DNA of 64,000 nt from Bacteroidales bacterium (GCA_017651185.1 JAGCDJ010000019.1:186001-250000); one strand, 5' to 3'. Positions 18,140 to 26,589 are shown, numbered from the stretch's first letter. Numbers and translations are program-made. The notes: generated from the letters alone by a model not told the origin.

Positions 18140-19282
18140 TTAGAATATTTTTCCTTCCCAAAGTTCCTTGAGGAAGTCGTTGATATTGATAATCTTAACG
18201 CCAGAAGATGTGCGGTTGATTCTATCGTGCGAAACAAACATCAGTTGGCAGTCGGGATGTTCTTCGTGAAATGCATTCAGCCCTTTTAGGTGTTTTGGTA
18301 ATGCTTCATCTACAGACTTGATTTCTATAGCTATGCGAGCGTCTCCAATTATGGCGTCAACTTCCAGTCCCGAGTATGTGTGCCAGTAGCTGAGCTTTTC
18401 TTGTGAGTTGGTATATCCTATGTAGGCAATAAGTTCTTGGATTACAAGATGCTCAAAGGCATGTCCGTATTCCGCAGAACCGCGTATTAATGTTTGACGT
18501 TTAAGCAGATAATTGGCAACTCCGACATCGAAATAATAGAAACGCGGAGCCTGCACAAGTTTACGCTTCATTGATTTTGTATATGCCGGAATCATATAGC
18601 CAATTAGAGTGTCCTGTAGAATTGAGAAATATTCTTTCACAGTTACCGACTTTACTCCGCAGTCGCTGGCAATATTGGTGAAGTTTACTATTTCACCGTT
18701 GGTCAGTGCGGCGACTTCAAGAAAACGCTGGAACCCGTCAAGATTTCTGACTATGGCTTCCGCCTTGATTTCTTCTTTAAGATATACATCGATATAGGCG
18801 GCGAGAAGTCGCTTGGGGTTCTTGCTTAGGTAATGCTGAGGAAGGAGTCCATCGTTCAGAGCCTTTTGCAAGTCGAAATCAGGAATCTCACAACTGACTA
18901 AAGGGTAGAAGTAGCACGGAAAAGCGCGACCACCGAGTGTATTGTAGCCTTTGCGCCTTAGTTTGCGGGCACTGCTTCCACAGAGGATAAAGCGGATGTC
19001 GTTCTTGAATATTAGGCGGTGAACTTCGTTGAGTAATTCTGGAACTTCCTGTATTTCGTCTATTATTACAATGGTGTCGGACGATTTGTCTTCCAATTGT
19101 TCGTAAAGGTATGATGGACGGCGTTTGTATAGTGCACCGAGTTCTGAATCAAGCAAGTCTATGTACAAAGCCTTAGGAAAGGTTTTTCGTAGGAAAGTGG
19201 ATTTGCCTGTCTTTCTTGCTCCGAACAGAAATACGCTCATGTTCTCAACATATTCGCTTATCTTGTAAAACCTATCTAACAT
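18140..19282 (-). CDS. second AAA-type ATPase with C-terminal DUF4143 nuclease-like domain
   Basis: A 380-residue protein. Walker A is FGARKTGKST near residues 20-29 and Walker B is IVIIDEIQEV near 71-80. A winged-helix-like middle is followed by the C-terminal DUF4143 region with GLEVDAIIGDARIAIEIKS near 308-326, again a D...ExK pattern. It belongs to the same broad class as the protein at 3810-5099 but is clearly diverged from it. Its start codon lies in the first of two ~47-bp direct repeats (19281-19327 and 19459-19506). The biological role of these proteins is not established; a defence or selfish-element role is only a guess. Confidence 0.85.
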   Translation of the reverse strand: MLDRFYKISEYVENMSVFLFGARKTGKSTFLRKTFPKALYIDLLDSELGALYKRRPSYLYEQLEDKSSDTIVIIDEIQEVPELLNEVHRLIFKNDIRFILCGSSARKLRRKGYNTLGGRAFPCYFYPLVSCEIPDFDLQKALNDGLLPQHYLSKNPKRLLAAYIDVYLKEEIKAEAIVRNLDGFQRFLEVAALTNGEIVNFTNIASDCGVKSVTVKEYFSILQDTLIGYMIPAYTKSMKRKLVQAPRFYYFDVGVANYLLKRQTLIRGSAEYGHAFEHLVIQELIAYIGYTNSQEKLSYWHTYSGLEVDAIIGDARIAIEIKSVDEALPKHLKGLNAFHEEHPDCQLMFVSHDRINRTSSGVKIININDFLKELWEGKIF

Positions 19283-19327
19283 ATTCCTTGAAATTTTAAG
19301 ATACTAACTTAAATATTTGTTGAAAAT
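19281..19327. repeat. ~47-bp direct repeat overlapping the ATPase start codon, copy 1
   Basis: Begins ATATTCCTTGAAATTTTAAG and is ~85% identical to copy 2 at 19459-19506. Copy 1 includes the first bases of the ATPase coding region, so copy 2 may be a relic of another copy's 5' end or a shared binding site. Confidence 0.8.
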
Positions 19328-19333
19328 CTTCCG

Positions 19334-19341
19334 CAAAGGTA
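19334..19341 (-). promoter_or_regulatory. -7 promoter box of the second DUF4143 ATPase gene
   Basis: Reads TACCTTTG on the minus strand, 52 bp before the start codon. Confidence 0.6.
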
Positions 19342-19458
19342 TATTATTTTTCGTTAACTACAAGTATTTTTCTTTAAAAATAATAGTAGAATTTAATATT
19401 AGTGTTGTTTTGAGTTAAATTATTGATAATAATACTATTTAGTGTAGTTGTGTCTTAA

Positions 19459-19506
19459 ATATTCTTTGAAAATTTAAGATAGTAACTTAAATATTAATAG
19501 AAAATA
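19459..19506. repeat. ~47-bp direct repeat, copy 2
   Basis: ATATTCTTTGAAAATTTAAG and the following bases match copy 1 at 19281 with about seven differences. No coding sequence continues from it. Confidence 0.8.
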
Positions 19507-19522
19507 TAAGTTGTATTTGGCT

Positions 19523-19572
19523 TGAGAAAAGGCTAAAAAGACGAACAGTCTAACGTTCTGTTAGCCTTTTAG
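19523..19572. repeat. imperfect palindrome AGGCTAAAA...TTTTAGCCT
   Basis: AGGCTAAAAAGACGAACAG faces CTGTTAGCCTTTTAGCCT across a short loop. It resembles the word-type repeat at 18073-18136 and may close transcripts from either side. Confidence 0.5.
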
Positions 19573-19596
19573 CCTTCAAACCCCTAAAAAAATTAT

Positions 19597-19627
19597 TTGC
19601 ACAATCTAACCAATAATGTTATATTTG
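19597..19627 (+). promoter_or_regulatory. promoter of the candidate non-coding RNA
   Basis: -33 TTG at 19597-19599 and -7 box TATATTTG at 19620-19627, 20 bp apart. No coding region begins for 440 bp downstream. Confidence 0.65.
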
Positions 19628-19633
19628 TGCTTC

Positions 19634-19946
19634 AAATTATGGCGTTGTGCGGTTAATGCAGGTCGCCGCCAATTGCCAGACAAACATAGTGAAGAGCCTG
19701 CAACATAAATGATTTGCCTATGTAGCATAAGTGTAATTTTGATACACACGTTTTAAAATAGGAAAAAGCTAAGTAGCTTAATTCTGGAATTTTTGGAACT
19801 TGGACACTTTCAAAATGACATTTTCAGATTAAGGCAACGAAGCTCCCGCCTTTGGGCGTGGACATAAGTCGTTGTAGTTGAAAATGTCAAGGTTGTCCAA
19901 GACCTCAAAAGTTCCAATGATGGCGAAAATGTACCACGCTTTTTTT
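19634..19946 (+). ncRNA. candidate structured non-coding RNA (~310 nt)
   Basis: Downstream of a full promoter lies a non-coding stretch with a series of stems: TGCAGG/CCTGCA (around 19660-19700), ACATA/TATGT, GTGTA/TACAC, AAGCTA/TAGCTT. Then comes a long rod: TTGGAACTT 19793-19801 with 19909-19917, TTGGACA 19800-19806 with 19894-19900, an 11-bp stem 19816-19826 with 19879-19889, CAACGA 19835-19840 with 19869-19874, and a closed CGCC/GGCG tip. It ends in CCACGC plus seven T at 19940-19946. The architecture recalls 6S-like or other Bacteroidales structured RNAs, but I cannot match it to a named family. It lacks tmRNA and RNase P hallmarks. Confidence 0.55.
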
Positions 19947-20072
19947 ATGTGGGTATTTAAAACTTAAAGGTGCAGGCGATAATTTCCGAAAAGCCATACG
20001 AGTAGGGTAAATAAATTTAAAATTTCAAACAAAAAACCGATGTGCCGATGGGATATAACTGGCTGAAGAAAA

Positions 20073-20888
20073 ATGAGAACAATGAGGATTTTTGCTTTTT
20101 GCATTGCGGCAATGTTCCTTTTTACAGGACTATTTGCACAGGAAGAAAAGCCTGTTATTGATTGCAATTATGAAATGCCTTCGTTCAGCGACAATTCGGC
20201 ATTGATGATTGATGCTCGTTCTGTTTCCGATAAGTTTGGCAATGGATCAAAAGTTGCAGGGTTCAATGTTAAGATTGTAAACTATTCAAAGTACAAATCG
20301 GTACAATTTGAGGTTTTCGTACATTCCCCGTTGACACAGAAATGGGAGAACCTTGGAAATGAAACACTTCCTGGATTCGATGCAGATGCAAACTTTGGCA
20401 AGAAATTTCCCGATTTGGGAATGTACCGCTACTTTGCCGTAGTTACAAAGGATGCTAGCAAGTACGACTTCAAGGTGGAAAAAGGTATGGCTAAAATCGA
20501 AATCGTAGTTTATACCAAGGGTGCTGATATGACACAGCAACCATTGCCGTTTCACGATGCTACTAATGCATACGTGTTCACTTCTAAGAAACTTCCGAGA
20601 GGAGCTGGCGAGAACATAAGGATGATTAACAATTCATCGCAACAAACTTTGAACATAGGTATTTTCGGTTGGGACAAAAAGAATTATGAATGGGTTAAAA
20701 TCGCAAGTCTTTCGGCACAGTCTGGACAAAAGAAACCTACTGTTTTTGAGGCTGATAACAAAAAGATTCATTTCTCAAAATTCGACTATTTGTCAATAGT
20801 AGCACACGATGGAAAGAAATACGATTATATTTTCCGCGAAGACCATAGCGATTGGAGCATTGATGCTAGCGACCATATTGGTGATTAA
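20073..20888 (+). CDS. secreted protein of unknown function with an internal duplication
   Basis: A 271-residue protein with a signal peptide (MRTMRIFAFCIAAMFLFTGLFAQ); ATG 20082 is an alternative start. The mature part appears to be two related beta-rich halves: IVNYSKYKSVQFEVFVHSPL...WENLG near residues 68-95 and MINNSSQQTLNIGIFGWDKK...EWVKIA near 188-212. No catalytic motif, lipobox or sorting domain is visible. I do not recognise the family. The gene follows the candidate RNA by ~125 bp and ends in a strong terminator. Confidence 0.65.
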   Translation: MRTMRIFAFCIAAMFLFTGLFAQEEKPVIDCNYEMPSFSDNSALMIDARSVSDKFGNGSKVAGFNVKIVNYSKYKSVQFEVFVHSPLTQKWENLGNETLPGFDADANFGKKFPDLGMYRYFAVVTKDASKYDFKVEKGMAKIEIVVYTKGADMTQQPLPFHDATNAYVFTSKKLPRGAGENIRMINNSSQQTLNIGIFGWDKKNYEWVKIASLSAQSGQKKPTVFEADNKKIHFSKFDYLSIVAHDGKKYDYIFREDHSDWSIDASDHIGD

Positions 20889-20944
20889 ATAGGAATCTTG
20901 TTTGTCGTATGCTCTTGACTACGACGAAGCAACAGAAAATAATC

Positions 20945-20982
20945 AACTCGGCAGTTGCGTATGTGGTTGCCGAGTTTTTTTT
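20945..20982 (+). terminator. intrinsic terminator of the 20073 gene
   Basis: AACTCGGCA and TGCCGAGTT form a 9-bp stem, followed by a run of T. Confidence 0.88.
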
Positions 20983-21029
20983 GTTTCCAAATTCAAAACC
21001 AAATATCCGACAGCGATGAATAAATTTAT

Positions 21030-21037
21030 TACCTTTG
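21030..21037 (+). promoter_or_regulatory. -7 promoter box of yggS
   Basis: TACCTTTG. It lies after the in-frame start at 20902, which is therefore outside the transcript. Confidence 0.65.
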
Positions 21038-21096
21038 CGAAAAAAGAAAGTATGTGCAGGCTAATGCAGTCTGTCAGACTGTTAGACTTAATAGGT

Positions 21097-21786
21097 ATGG
21101 TAGAAATTGTAAAAAATATTGAAGGAATCCGCTCGCGTTTGCCGATGTCGGTGGAACTGGTGGCGGTATCGAAGACTCATCCTGCTGATTATGTGGTTGA
21201 GGCATATAGTTGCGGACAACGCATTTTTGGCGAGAACAAGGTGCAGGAAATGTGCGAGAAGCATGAGGCATTGAAGGATTCTTGCCCCGATATTAAGTGG
21301 CATCTTATAGGCCATTTGCAGACCAACAAGGTAAAGTACATAACCTCGTTTGTCGATATGATTCAGAGCGTAGACAGTCTGAAACTGCTTGCCGAAATAG
21401 ACAAGCACGCCAAGAAAGACGGACGCGTGGTGAAATGCCTGTTTGAGATGCATATAGCTTCTGAGGAGACAAAGTTCGGTCTCGATAGGGAAGAGCTTGT
21501 GCAGATTCTGGAGTCTGACGAATTCAAGGCAATGCAGAACGTAAAGATTTGCGGACTTATGGGAATGGCTACCAATACCGATGATACTGATAAAGTTCGT
21601 GCCGATATGCGCTCGCTGAAAGAGACTTTCGATTTTGTGAAGAAGAATTATTTCGCCAAGGACTTGGATTTCCGTGAGATAAGCATGGGCATGAGCAGCG
21701 ACTGGAAGATTGCTATTCAGGAAGGTTCTACAATGGTAAGAATTGGAAGCACCATTTTTGGAAAGAGAAATTATAATGTTCAGTAG
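21097..21786 (+). CDS. yggS: pyridoxal-phosphate homeostasis protein YggS
   Basis: A 229-residue protein from ATG 21097 (MVEIVKNIEGIRSRL). The frame is open upstream to 20902, but the promoter at 21030 and a palindromic repeat at 21056-21090 lie in between, so the short form is chosen. The TIM-barrel PLP-binding family is clear: the PLP-binding Lys in LVAVSKTHP near residue 28, FGENKVQE, WHLIGHLQTNKVKY, and ISMGMSSDWKIAIQEGSTMVRIGSTIFG at the end. The protein buffers free PLP in the cytoplasm and has no known catalysis. Neighbours give no functional link. Confidence 0.95.
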   Translation: MVEIVKNIEGIRSRLPMSVELVAVSKTHPADYVVEAYSCGQRIFGENKVQEMCEKHEALKDSCPDIKWHLIGHLQTNKVKYITSFVDMIQSVDSLKLLAEIDKHAKKDGRVVKCLFEMHIASEETKFGLDREELVQILESDEFKAMQNVKICGLMGMATNTDDTDKVRADMRSLKETFDFVKKNYFAKDLDFREISMGMSSDWKIAIQEGSTMVRIGSTIFGKRNYNVQ

Positions 21787-21831
21787 GCAATGAAGAACCG
21801 CCTGCTTGTTGCAATAATCCTGCTTGTTTCC

Positions 21832-21868
21832 TAAATCGTAAATCCAAAATCGTAATTCGTAAATCAAA
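21832..21868. repeat. intergenic AATCGTAAATC-type repeat
   Basis: Tandem pieces of AATCGTAAATC, the reverse complement of GATTTACGATT. The same motif lies at 7576-7590, 49262-49283, 55602-55627 and 62350-62382, always between genes. Confidence 0.75.
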
Positions 21869-21877
21869 ATTTAGTGC

Positions 21878-21885
21878 TATTTTTG
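21878..21885 (+). promoter_or_regulatory. -7 promoter box, near-leaderless transcript
   Basis: TATTTTTG ends only 7 bp before the ATG at 21893, so the mRNA should begin at or almost at the start codon. Confidence 0.6.
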
Positions 21886-21892
21886 CAGTCGT

Positions 21893-23848
21893 ATGAAATT
21901 GTCGGTCGTAATAGTAAACTACAATGTTAAGCATTTCCTCGAGCAATGTTTGAATTCGGTTGCTGCCGCCGCCGAGCATTGCGAGACGGAAGTCTTTGTT
22001 GTGGATAACAATTCGGTCGATGGTTCGTGCAGTATGCTGCGAGAGAAATTTCCGTGGGTAAAACTTATCGAAAATAAGAAAAATTACGGTTTTTCATACG
22101 CTAACAATCAGGCGATCAGGCAGTCTGTTGGAGAATATGTGCTTCTGCTCAATCCCGATACGGTAATTGAGGAGGATACCTTGAAATCGGTATGCGACTT
22201 TATGGATGCTCATCCCGATGCTGGAGGCCTGGGTGTGAAAATGATTGATGGAAAAGGTCGTTTTCTGCCAGAATCGAAACGCGGACTTCCAACGCCAAAG
22301 GTTGCCTTCTACAAGATTTTCGGACTGTCGAAACTTTTCCCGAAGTCGAAAAAGTTTGGAAAATATCATCTTACATATCTCGACAAGGATCAAATTCATA
22401 AGGTCGATGTGTTGTCGGGCGCGTTTATGCTTCTTCGTGCCGAGACTCTCAATAAAATCGGACTGCTTGATGAAACTTTCTTCATGTATGGCGAGGACAT
22501 TGACCTTTCGTACCGAATTACGCTTGGCGGATATAACAACTACTATTATCCCGAAACGACAATCATACATTACAAGGGTGAAAGCACGAAGAAGGGCAGT
22601 GTGAACTATGTGATTGTGTTCTACAATGCCATGAAGATTTTTGCACGCAAGCATTTTTCCAAAGGGAAAGGTGCAGGAACGATGATTTTCTTCATCAACC
22701 TTGCGATATATCTGCGTGCAGCGATGGCTATTGCAGGACGTTTCATAACAAATGCCATAACACCGATTCTTGATGCCTTGCTAATTCTTGCTGGTTTTTT
22801 GATAATCACGCCGTTATGGGAAACTCATTTGTTTGGAGAGGGAAGTGCCTATCCGCATGATGTGTTTGTCGGTGCAATGATAATGTACATTTCGGTGTGG
22901 CTGTTGTCGCTGTTGCTTTCTGGTGGCTACGACAAACCAGTGAAAATGAAGAATATATACAAGGGAATTGGCATTGGTGCTGTCGTGATTCTCGCAGTAT
23001 ATGCCTTGTTGCCTACATATTTGCGTTTTTCGCGTGCTTTGATTCTTCTTGGTACTTCCTGGACTATAATTGTTGTGCCACTTGTAAGATTGTTGCTTAA
23101 TTACACAAAGTTTACTGTATTTAAGGTTAATTTGCCGAAGCGCAAAAAAGTGGCTGTGGTTGGCAGCAAGGAGGAATGTCGTTCGCTGGTTGGACAGCTG
23201 ATGTCGTCAAGGACAAAGGTTTCCATTGTGGCGTATGTAAGTCCCGATTCGGATGCCGACAAGTTCTTTGCTGGCGACATTTCGCAGTTGGATGAGATTG
23301 TGACAATAAACAAGATTGATGAACTTATTTTCTGTGCGAAAGATATTCAGGCACAGCAGATTATAAGGACTATGCTAAATCTTTCGGGACTGAAACTCGA
23401 CTATAAGATTGCAAGTCCAGATGGTTTTTCGGTGATTGGCAGCAATTCGATAAATACAACTGGCGAATTGTATAACATTGACATAAATGCAATTGACAAG
23501 CCCGAAAACCGCCGTTCGAAACGAATGTTCGATTTTGTGGTGTCCTTGCTGATGATTCTGTTTTCACCGATACTTATTTGGTTCATTAAGGGCAAGTTGA
23601 AGGCATACGCAAATTTATTTGCTGTGCTTTTCGGAAGCAAAACCTTTGTGTCGTATTGTACTGCGGAGAATGACATTACGCTTCTGCCCAAGATTAAGAA
23701 AGGCGTTTTCTCTGTCGGTATGGTATACGGCAGGGAGGTAAAAAAGGATGTTGCAGACCGACTTAACATAATGTACGCCAAGGATTACCGCGTGTCGCAT
23801 GATGCGACTATGTTGTTCAAACTATGGAGGAAAATGGGATGCAACTAG
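21893..23848 (+). CDS. family 2 glycosyltransferase fused to a membrane and sugar-transferase-like region
   Basis: A 651-residue protein. Residues 1-~260 are a GT-A domain of the rhamnosyltransferase type: LSVVIVNYNVKHFLEQCLNS, VVDNNSVDGS, LLNPDTVIEEDTL, MYGEDIDLSYRI. Residues ~265-420 hold several hydrophobic segments. Residues ~425-540 look like a Rossmann-type domain (KKVAVVGSKEECRSLV), followed by SKRMFDFVVSLLMILFSPIL, the membrane anchor pattern of bacterial sugar transferases, but without an obvious catalytic continuation. It probably builds a surface polysaccharide or lipid-linked glycan at the inner membrane. The next gene overlaps by 25 nt. Confidence 0.8.
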   Translation: MKLSVVIVNYNVKHFLEQCLNSVAAAAEHCETEVFVVDNNSVDGSCSMLREKFPWVKLIENKKNYGFSYANNQAIRQSVGEYVLLLNPDTVIEEDTLKSVCDFMDAHPDAGGLGVKMIDGKGRFLPESKRGLPTPKVAFYKIFGLSKLFPKSKKFGKYHLTYLDKDQIHKVDVLSGAFMLLRAETLNKIGLLDETFFMYGEDIDLSYRITLGGYNNYYYPETTIIHYKGESTKKGSVNYVIVFYNAMKIFARKHFSKGKGAGTMIFFINLAIYLRAAMAIAGRFITNAITPILDALLILAGFLIITPLWETHLFGEGSAYPHDVFVGAMIMYISVWLLSLLLSGGYDKPVKMKNIYKGIGIGAVVILAVYALLPTYLRFSRALILLGTSWTIIVVPLVRLLLNYTKFTVFKVNLPKRKKVAVVGSKEECRSLVGQLMSSRTKVSIVAYVSPDSDADKFFAGDISQLDEIVTINKIDELIFCAKDIQAQQIIRTMLNLSGLKLDYKIASPDGFSVIGSNSINTTGELYNIDINAIDKPENRRSKRMFDFVVSLLMILFSPILIWFIKGKLKAYANLFAVLFGSKTFVSYCTAENDITLLPKIKKGVFSVGMVYGREVKKDVADRLNIMYAKDYRVSHDATMLFKLWRKMGCN

Positions 23849-24357
23849 CAGGAAAGAAAATTTTTCTCCGCAAGATGGAACCTGAGGATTTGGAGTTTCT
23901 ATATTCAATTGAGAATAATTCTGATTTCTGGTATGTTAGCGAGACAAAATCACCATATTCGCGTTGGGAACTGAAGCAGTACATCGAAAATTATTGCTAC
24001 GACATATTTACAACCAAGGAATTGCGTCTGATGATTTGCGATTATGTTTCGCAAAAACCAATTGGCATTGTCGATTTGTTCGAGTATCATCCTTTGCACA
24101 ATCGTTGTGGTGTGGGAATAATTGTCTCGCCAGATCATAGTAGGATGGGTATTGCGACTGAGGCATTGCAGTTAGTCATGGAATATGCTTTCAAAACCCT
24201 GTTGCTCAAGCAGATGTGGTGTATGATTGATGCAAGCAACGATGTCAGTATTGCGCTTTTCGAGAAGTGTGGATTTGTCGAAAGCGGAACGCTAAAGCAA
24301 TGGAAGCAAACCGAGGGCGGTTATGCAGATGTGCTTGTATATCAATGTTTAAGATAA
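23824..24357 (+). CDS. GNAT-family N-acetyltransferase
   Basis: A 177-residue protein of the RimJ/RimL type: KKIFLRKMEPEDLEFLYSIENN at the start, the acetyl-CoA-binding loop HSRMGIATEALQLVMEYAF near residue 100-118, and ASNDVSIALFEKCGFVESG near 140-158. Members acetylate amines on proteins, amino-sugars or polyamines; the acceptor is not readable. It overlaps the 3' end of the glycosyltransferase gene by 25 nt (or 10 nt if ATG 23839 is used), suggesting translational coupling and perhaps acetylation of a glycan precursor (inference). Confidence 0.85.
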   Translation: MEENGMQLAGKKIFLRKMEPEDLEFLYSIENNSDFWYVSETKSPYSRWELKQYIENYCYDIFTTKELRLMICDYVSQKPIGIVDLFEYHPLHNRCGVGIIVSPDHSRMGIATEALQLVMEYAFKTLLLKQMWCMIDASNDVSIALFEKCGFVESGTLKQWKQTEGGYADVLVYQCLR

Positions 24358-24369
24358 TACATAAAAACA

Positions 24370-24396
24370 AATAGTCGCAACAAAGCTGCGACTATT
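24370..24396. terminator. terminator between convergent genes
   Basis: A perfect 10-bp stem, AATAGTCGCA / TGCGACTATT, with a short loop and T/A-rich flanks on both sides. It can serve both the acetyltransferase and pyrI transcripts. Confidence 0.8.
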
Positions 24397-24424
24397 TATT
24401 TTTGAAAAAATCGTTATAAATTTC

Positions 24425-24880
24425 TTATATAATCTCAATGTTGTCTTCCCATGTGATTTTTTCGCAGTAGCGGCATTTTAGACCGATTTTTCCGTCTTTC
24501 TTTACTACTGTGAACTTGGTCGAAACCTTTTCATGGTTGGTTATGCACTTGGGGTTGAAGCATTTTACAAATCCTTCAATCTTTTCGGGAAGTTGAACCT
24601 GGCGCTTGTCAACAACCTTGAAGTCCTTGATGATATTGATTACGGCCTTCGGGTCGATGAGAGCAATCTTGTTTGCATCGTCGTCGCTTGGGTACTTGTC
24701 GGCAATCTTTATGATGGCCTTGGTTCCGTACTTCTTGCTTGGCAGGTTGTTGCCGAAGAAAACTGGTGTGTCAAAGTTTTCTATTCCAATGATTGACAAT
24801 ATTTTGTATAATTTGTCGGCTTGTATATGGTCGATAACGGTTCCGTTTTCGATTGCTTTTACTGTTAATTCTTCTTTCAT
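24425..24880 (-). CDS. pyrI: aspartate carbamoyltransferase regulatory subunit
   Basis: A 151-residue protein. The N-terminal nucleotide-binding domain has GTVIDHIQADKLYKIL, where CTP and ATP bind in the E. coli protein. The C-terminal zinc domain has four Cys in the pattern CFNPKCITNHEK...CRYCE near residues 109-143, which contact the catalytic subunit. It forms the allosteric aspartate transcarbamoylase of pyrimidine synthesis with PyrB. It lies 11 nt downstream of pyrB in the same direction, the usual pyrBI operon. Confidence 0.97.
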   Translation of the reverse strand: MKEELTVKAIENGTVIDHIQADKLYKILSIIGIENFDTPVFFGNNLPSKKYGTKAIIKIADKYPSDDDANKIALIDPKAVINIIKDFKVVDKRQVQLPEKIEGFVKCFNPKCITNHEKVSTKFTVVKKDGKIGLKCRYCEKITWEDNIEII

Positions 24881-24891
24881 GACTTTACGAT

Positions 24892-25803
24892 TTATTTAAG
24901 ACCTAAAATAAGTGCTATGATAGCCATTCTTGTGTAAACTCCGTTTTCTGCCTGTTCGAAATAGTATGCCTTCGGGTTTGCATCAACATCGACATCTATT
25001 TCGTTTACGCGTGGCAGTGGGTGCAATACTCTCATGTTGTCCTTTGTGCCGTCAAGCATCTTGTTCTTGAGGACATATACATTCTTGACCTTTTCGTATT
25101 CGAGCAGGTCGGAGAAACGTTCGCGTTGTACACGGGTAACATAAACTATGTCGGCATCCTTGATGTTGGGTTCAAGTTCTTCGTATTCGTTGTACTTGAT
25201 TCCCTTCGAATCCAAATAGTCCTTGTATTCCTGTGGCATTCTTAAACTTGCAGGAGATATGAAGTTGAAAGTCGGGTTGAATTCCGACATTGCCATTAGC
25301 AAAGAGTGAACTGTACGACCGTACTTGAGGTCACCCACGAGGCAGAGCTTCAGGTTTTCGAGTGTTCCCTGCGTTTTGTATATCGAATACAAGTCGAGCA
25401 GGCACTGTGTCGGGTGCTGGTTTGAACCATCACCAGCGTTGATGATAGGAACGCGCGAAATTTCGCTTGCATAGCGAGCGCTTCCTTCGATAGGGTGGCG
25501 CATTACGATAAGGTCGGCATACTTGCTGATTGTCATAATAGTATCGTTGAACGATTCGCCTTTTGCCTGACTGGTATTTGTTGCTTCGCTGAAACCTATA
25601 ACCCTGCCGCCAAGACGCTGGATTGCCGTCTCGAAACTAAGGCGTGTACGGGTTGACGGTTCGAAGAACAACGATGCTACGACATAGTTGTCCAGCAATT
25701 TCTGGTTAGGGTTCTTCTCAAATTCTGCTGCTACTTCGAGGATGCGGAAATATTCTTCCTTCGTGTAGTCGTTGATGGAGATTAAACTTTTGTTTTTCAT
25801 CAT
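24892..25803 (-). CDS. pyrB: aspartate carbamoyltransferase catalytic subunit
   Basis: A 303-residue cytoplasmic enzyme that joins carbamoyl phosphate and aspartate, the first committed step of pyrimidine synthesis. Visible motifs are the carbamoyl-phosphate loop [13 protein letters not shown] near residue 47-60, the RHP in [11 protein letters not shown], the DGSNQHPTQ segment near 127-135, and [10 protein letters not shown] near the end. Start is ATG 25803 or the second Met one codon on. Promoter signals upstream are weak; no PyrR-type leader is visible. Confidence 0.98.
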   Translation of the reverse strand: MMKNKSLISINDYTKEEYFRILEVAAEFEKNPNQKLLDNYVVASLFFEPSTRTRLSFETAIQRLGGRVIGFSEATNTSQAKGESFNDTIMTISKYADLIVMRHPIEGSARYASEISRVPIINAGDGSNQHPTQCLLDLYSIYKTQGTLENLKLCLVGDLKYGRTVHSLLMAMSEFNPTFNFISPASLRMPQEYKDYLDSKGIKYNEYEELEPNIKDADIVYVTRVQRERFSDLLEYEKVKNVYVLKNKMLDGTKDNMRVLHPLPRVNEIDVDVDANPKAYYFEQAENGVYTRMAIIALILGLK

Positions 25804-25848
25804 CTTTGCTATTTATCGTTTTCTAATTTAATCGTTATTAAAAAAAAA

Positions 25849-25869
25849 CCGAAAGGAAAAAACTTTCGG
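25849..25869 (-). terminator. intrinsic terminator of the 25881 FKBP gene
   Basis: On the minus strand CCGAAAG / CTTTCGG is followed by nine T. Confidence 0.8.
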
Positions 25870-25880
25870 CTTCTAAAAAA

Positions 25881-26570
25881 TCATTTCTTTACAATTTCTA
25901 AAAGTTCGACATCGAAAATTACTGTTGAATAAGGTTCTACCGTCTGGTAGCCAGTTTCACCGAATGCCAGATAATATGGTATGAAGAACTTATATTTCGC
26001 TTTTGGGGTCATCAGCAGAATTCCTTCTGCCAATCCGCGAGGCAGACTCATAAGGTTGTTCTCGGATGGAGTGTCGCCAGTGCTTCCGAACAAAGTGCCA
26101 TCTATTTTTCTGCCTTCGAATTTTATTACAACATTGTCGGAAATCGATGGGTGAGCAGAACCGTCACCTTCAGCCAATACCTTATATTGTAATCCGCTTG
26201 TTGTCTGCATAATTCCGGTGTTCGACAGGTTTTCTGACATAAAATCTTCGCCTGCCTTTTTTATTCCGCTGTATTTAATGTCAAGTATTTGTCGTGAATA
26301 AATGCTCATTGCATCTGCTGCTTCGTCTTGTGTGAGTAGGGAAGTGTCGTGCTTCATGACATCTATAATGCCGTTGAGCGTGAGTTCTCGGTTCAGAAGC
26401 GTGTCCATCTGTTCGTCAAGGTATTGCTGTGCGAGGATTACGCCCATTGCGTAGCTTGCCGAATCTTTAAGGTTTGTGAGTTGGGAAGTCGCTGGGTTGT
26501 TCTGCCTTTCGCAAGATGCTGAAAACAGGACTGTTACAACGACTATTATTGTAAAAAATACTTTACGCAT
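25881..26570 (-). CDS. FKBP-type peptidyl-prolyl isomerase, lipoprotein
   Basis: A 229-residue protein with a lipoprotein signal ending in SASCER. An N-terminal helical region (KDSASYAMGVILAQQYL, dimerisation in FkpA/Mip relatives) precedes a C-terminal FKBP domain from ~120 (GLQYKVLAEGDG). The domain is degenerate: the usual V-x-Y-x-G at the first strand reads VIKFEGRKIDGTLFGST, and the FYIPxxLAYG strand is FFIPYYLAFGETGYQ. It probably assists folding in the periplasm. It is the most diverged of three FKBP paralogues within 4 kb. A promoter box lies at 26590-26597. Confidence 0.88.
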   Translation of the reverse strand: MRKVFFTIIVVVTVLFSASCERQNNPATSQLTNLKDSASYAMGVILAQQYLDEQMDTLLNRELTLNGIIDVMKHDTSLLTQDEAADAMSIYSRQILDIKYSGIKKAGEDFMSENLSNTGIMQTTSGLQYKVLAEGDGSAHPSISDNVVIKFEGRKIDGTLFGSTGDTPSENNLMSLPRGLAEGILLMTPKAKYKFFIPYYLAFGETGYQTVEPYSTVIFDVELLEIVKK

Positions 26571-26589
26571 TTTGTTTTTGTTTCGCTCG

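Noticed and set aside
19634..19946. tmRNA or RNase P RNA
   Set aside because: No tRNA-like 3' end or tag peptide frame, and none of the conserved RNase P core sequences.
20902..21096. N-terminal extension of YggS by 65 residues
   Set aside because: It would cross a strong terminator, a promoter box and a palindromic repeat; the family starts at ATG 21097.
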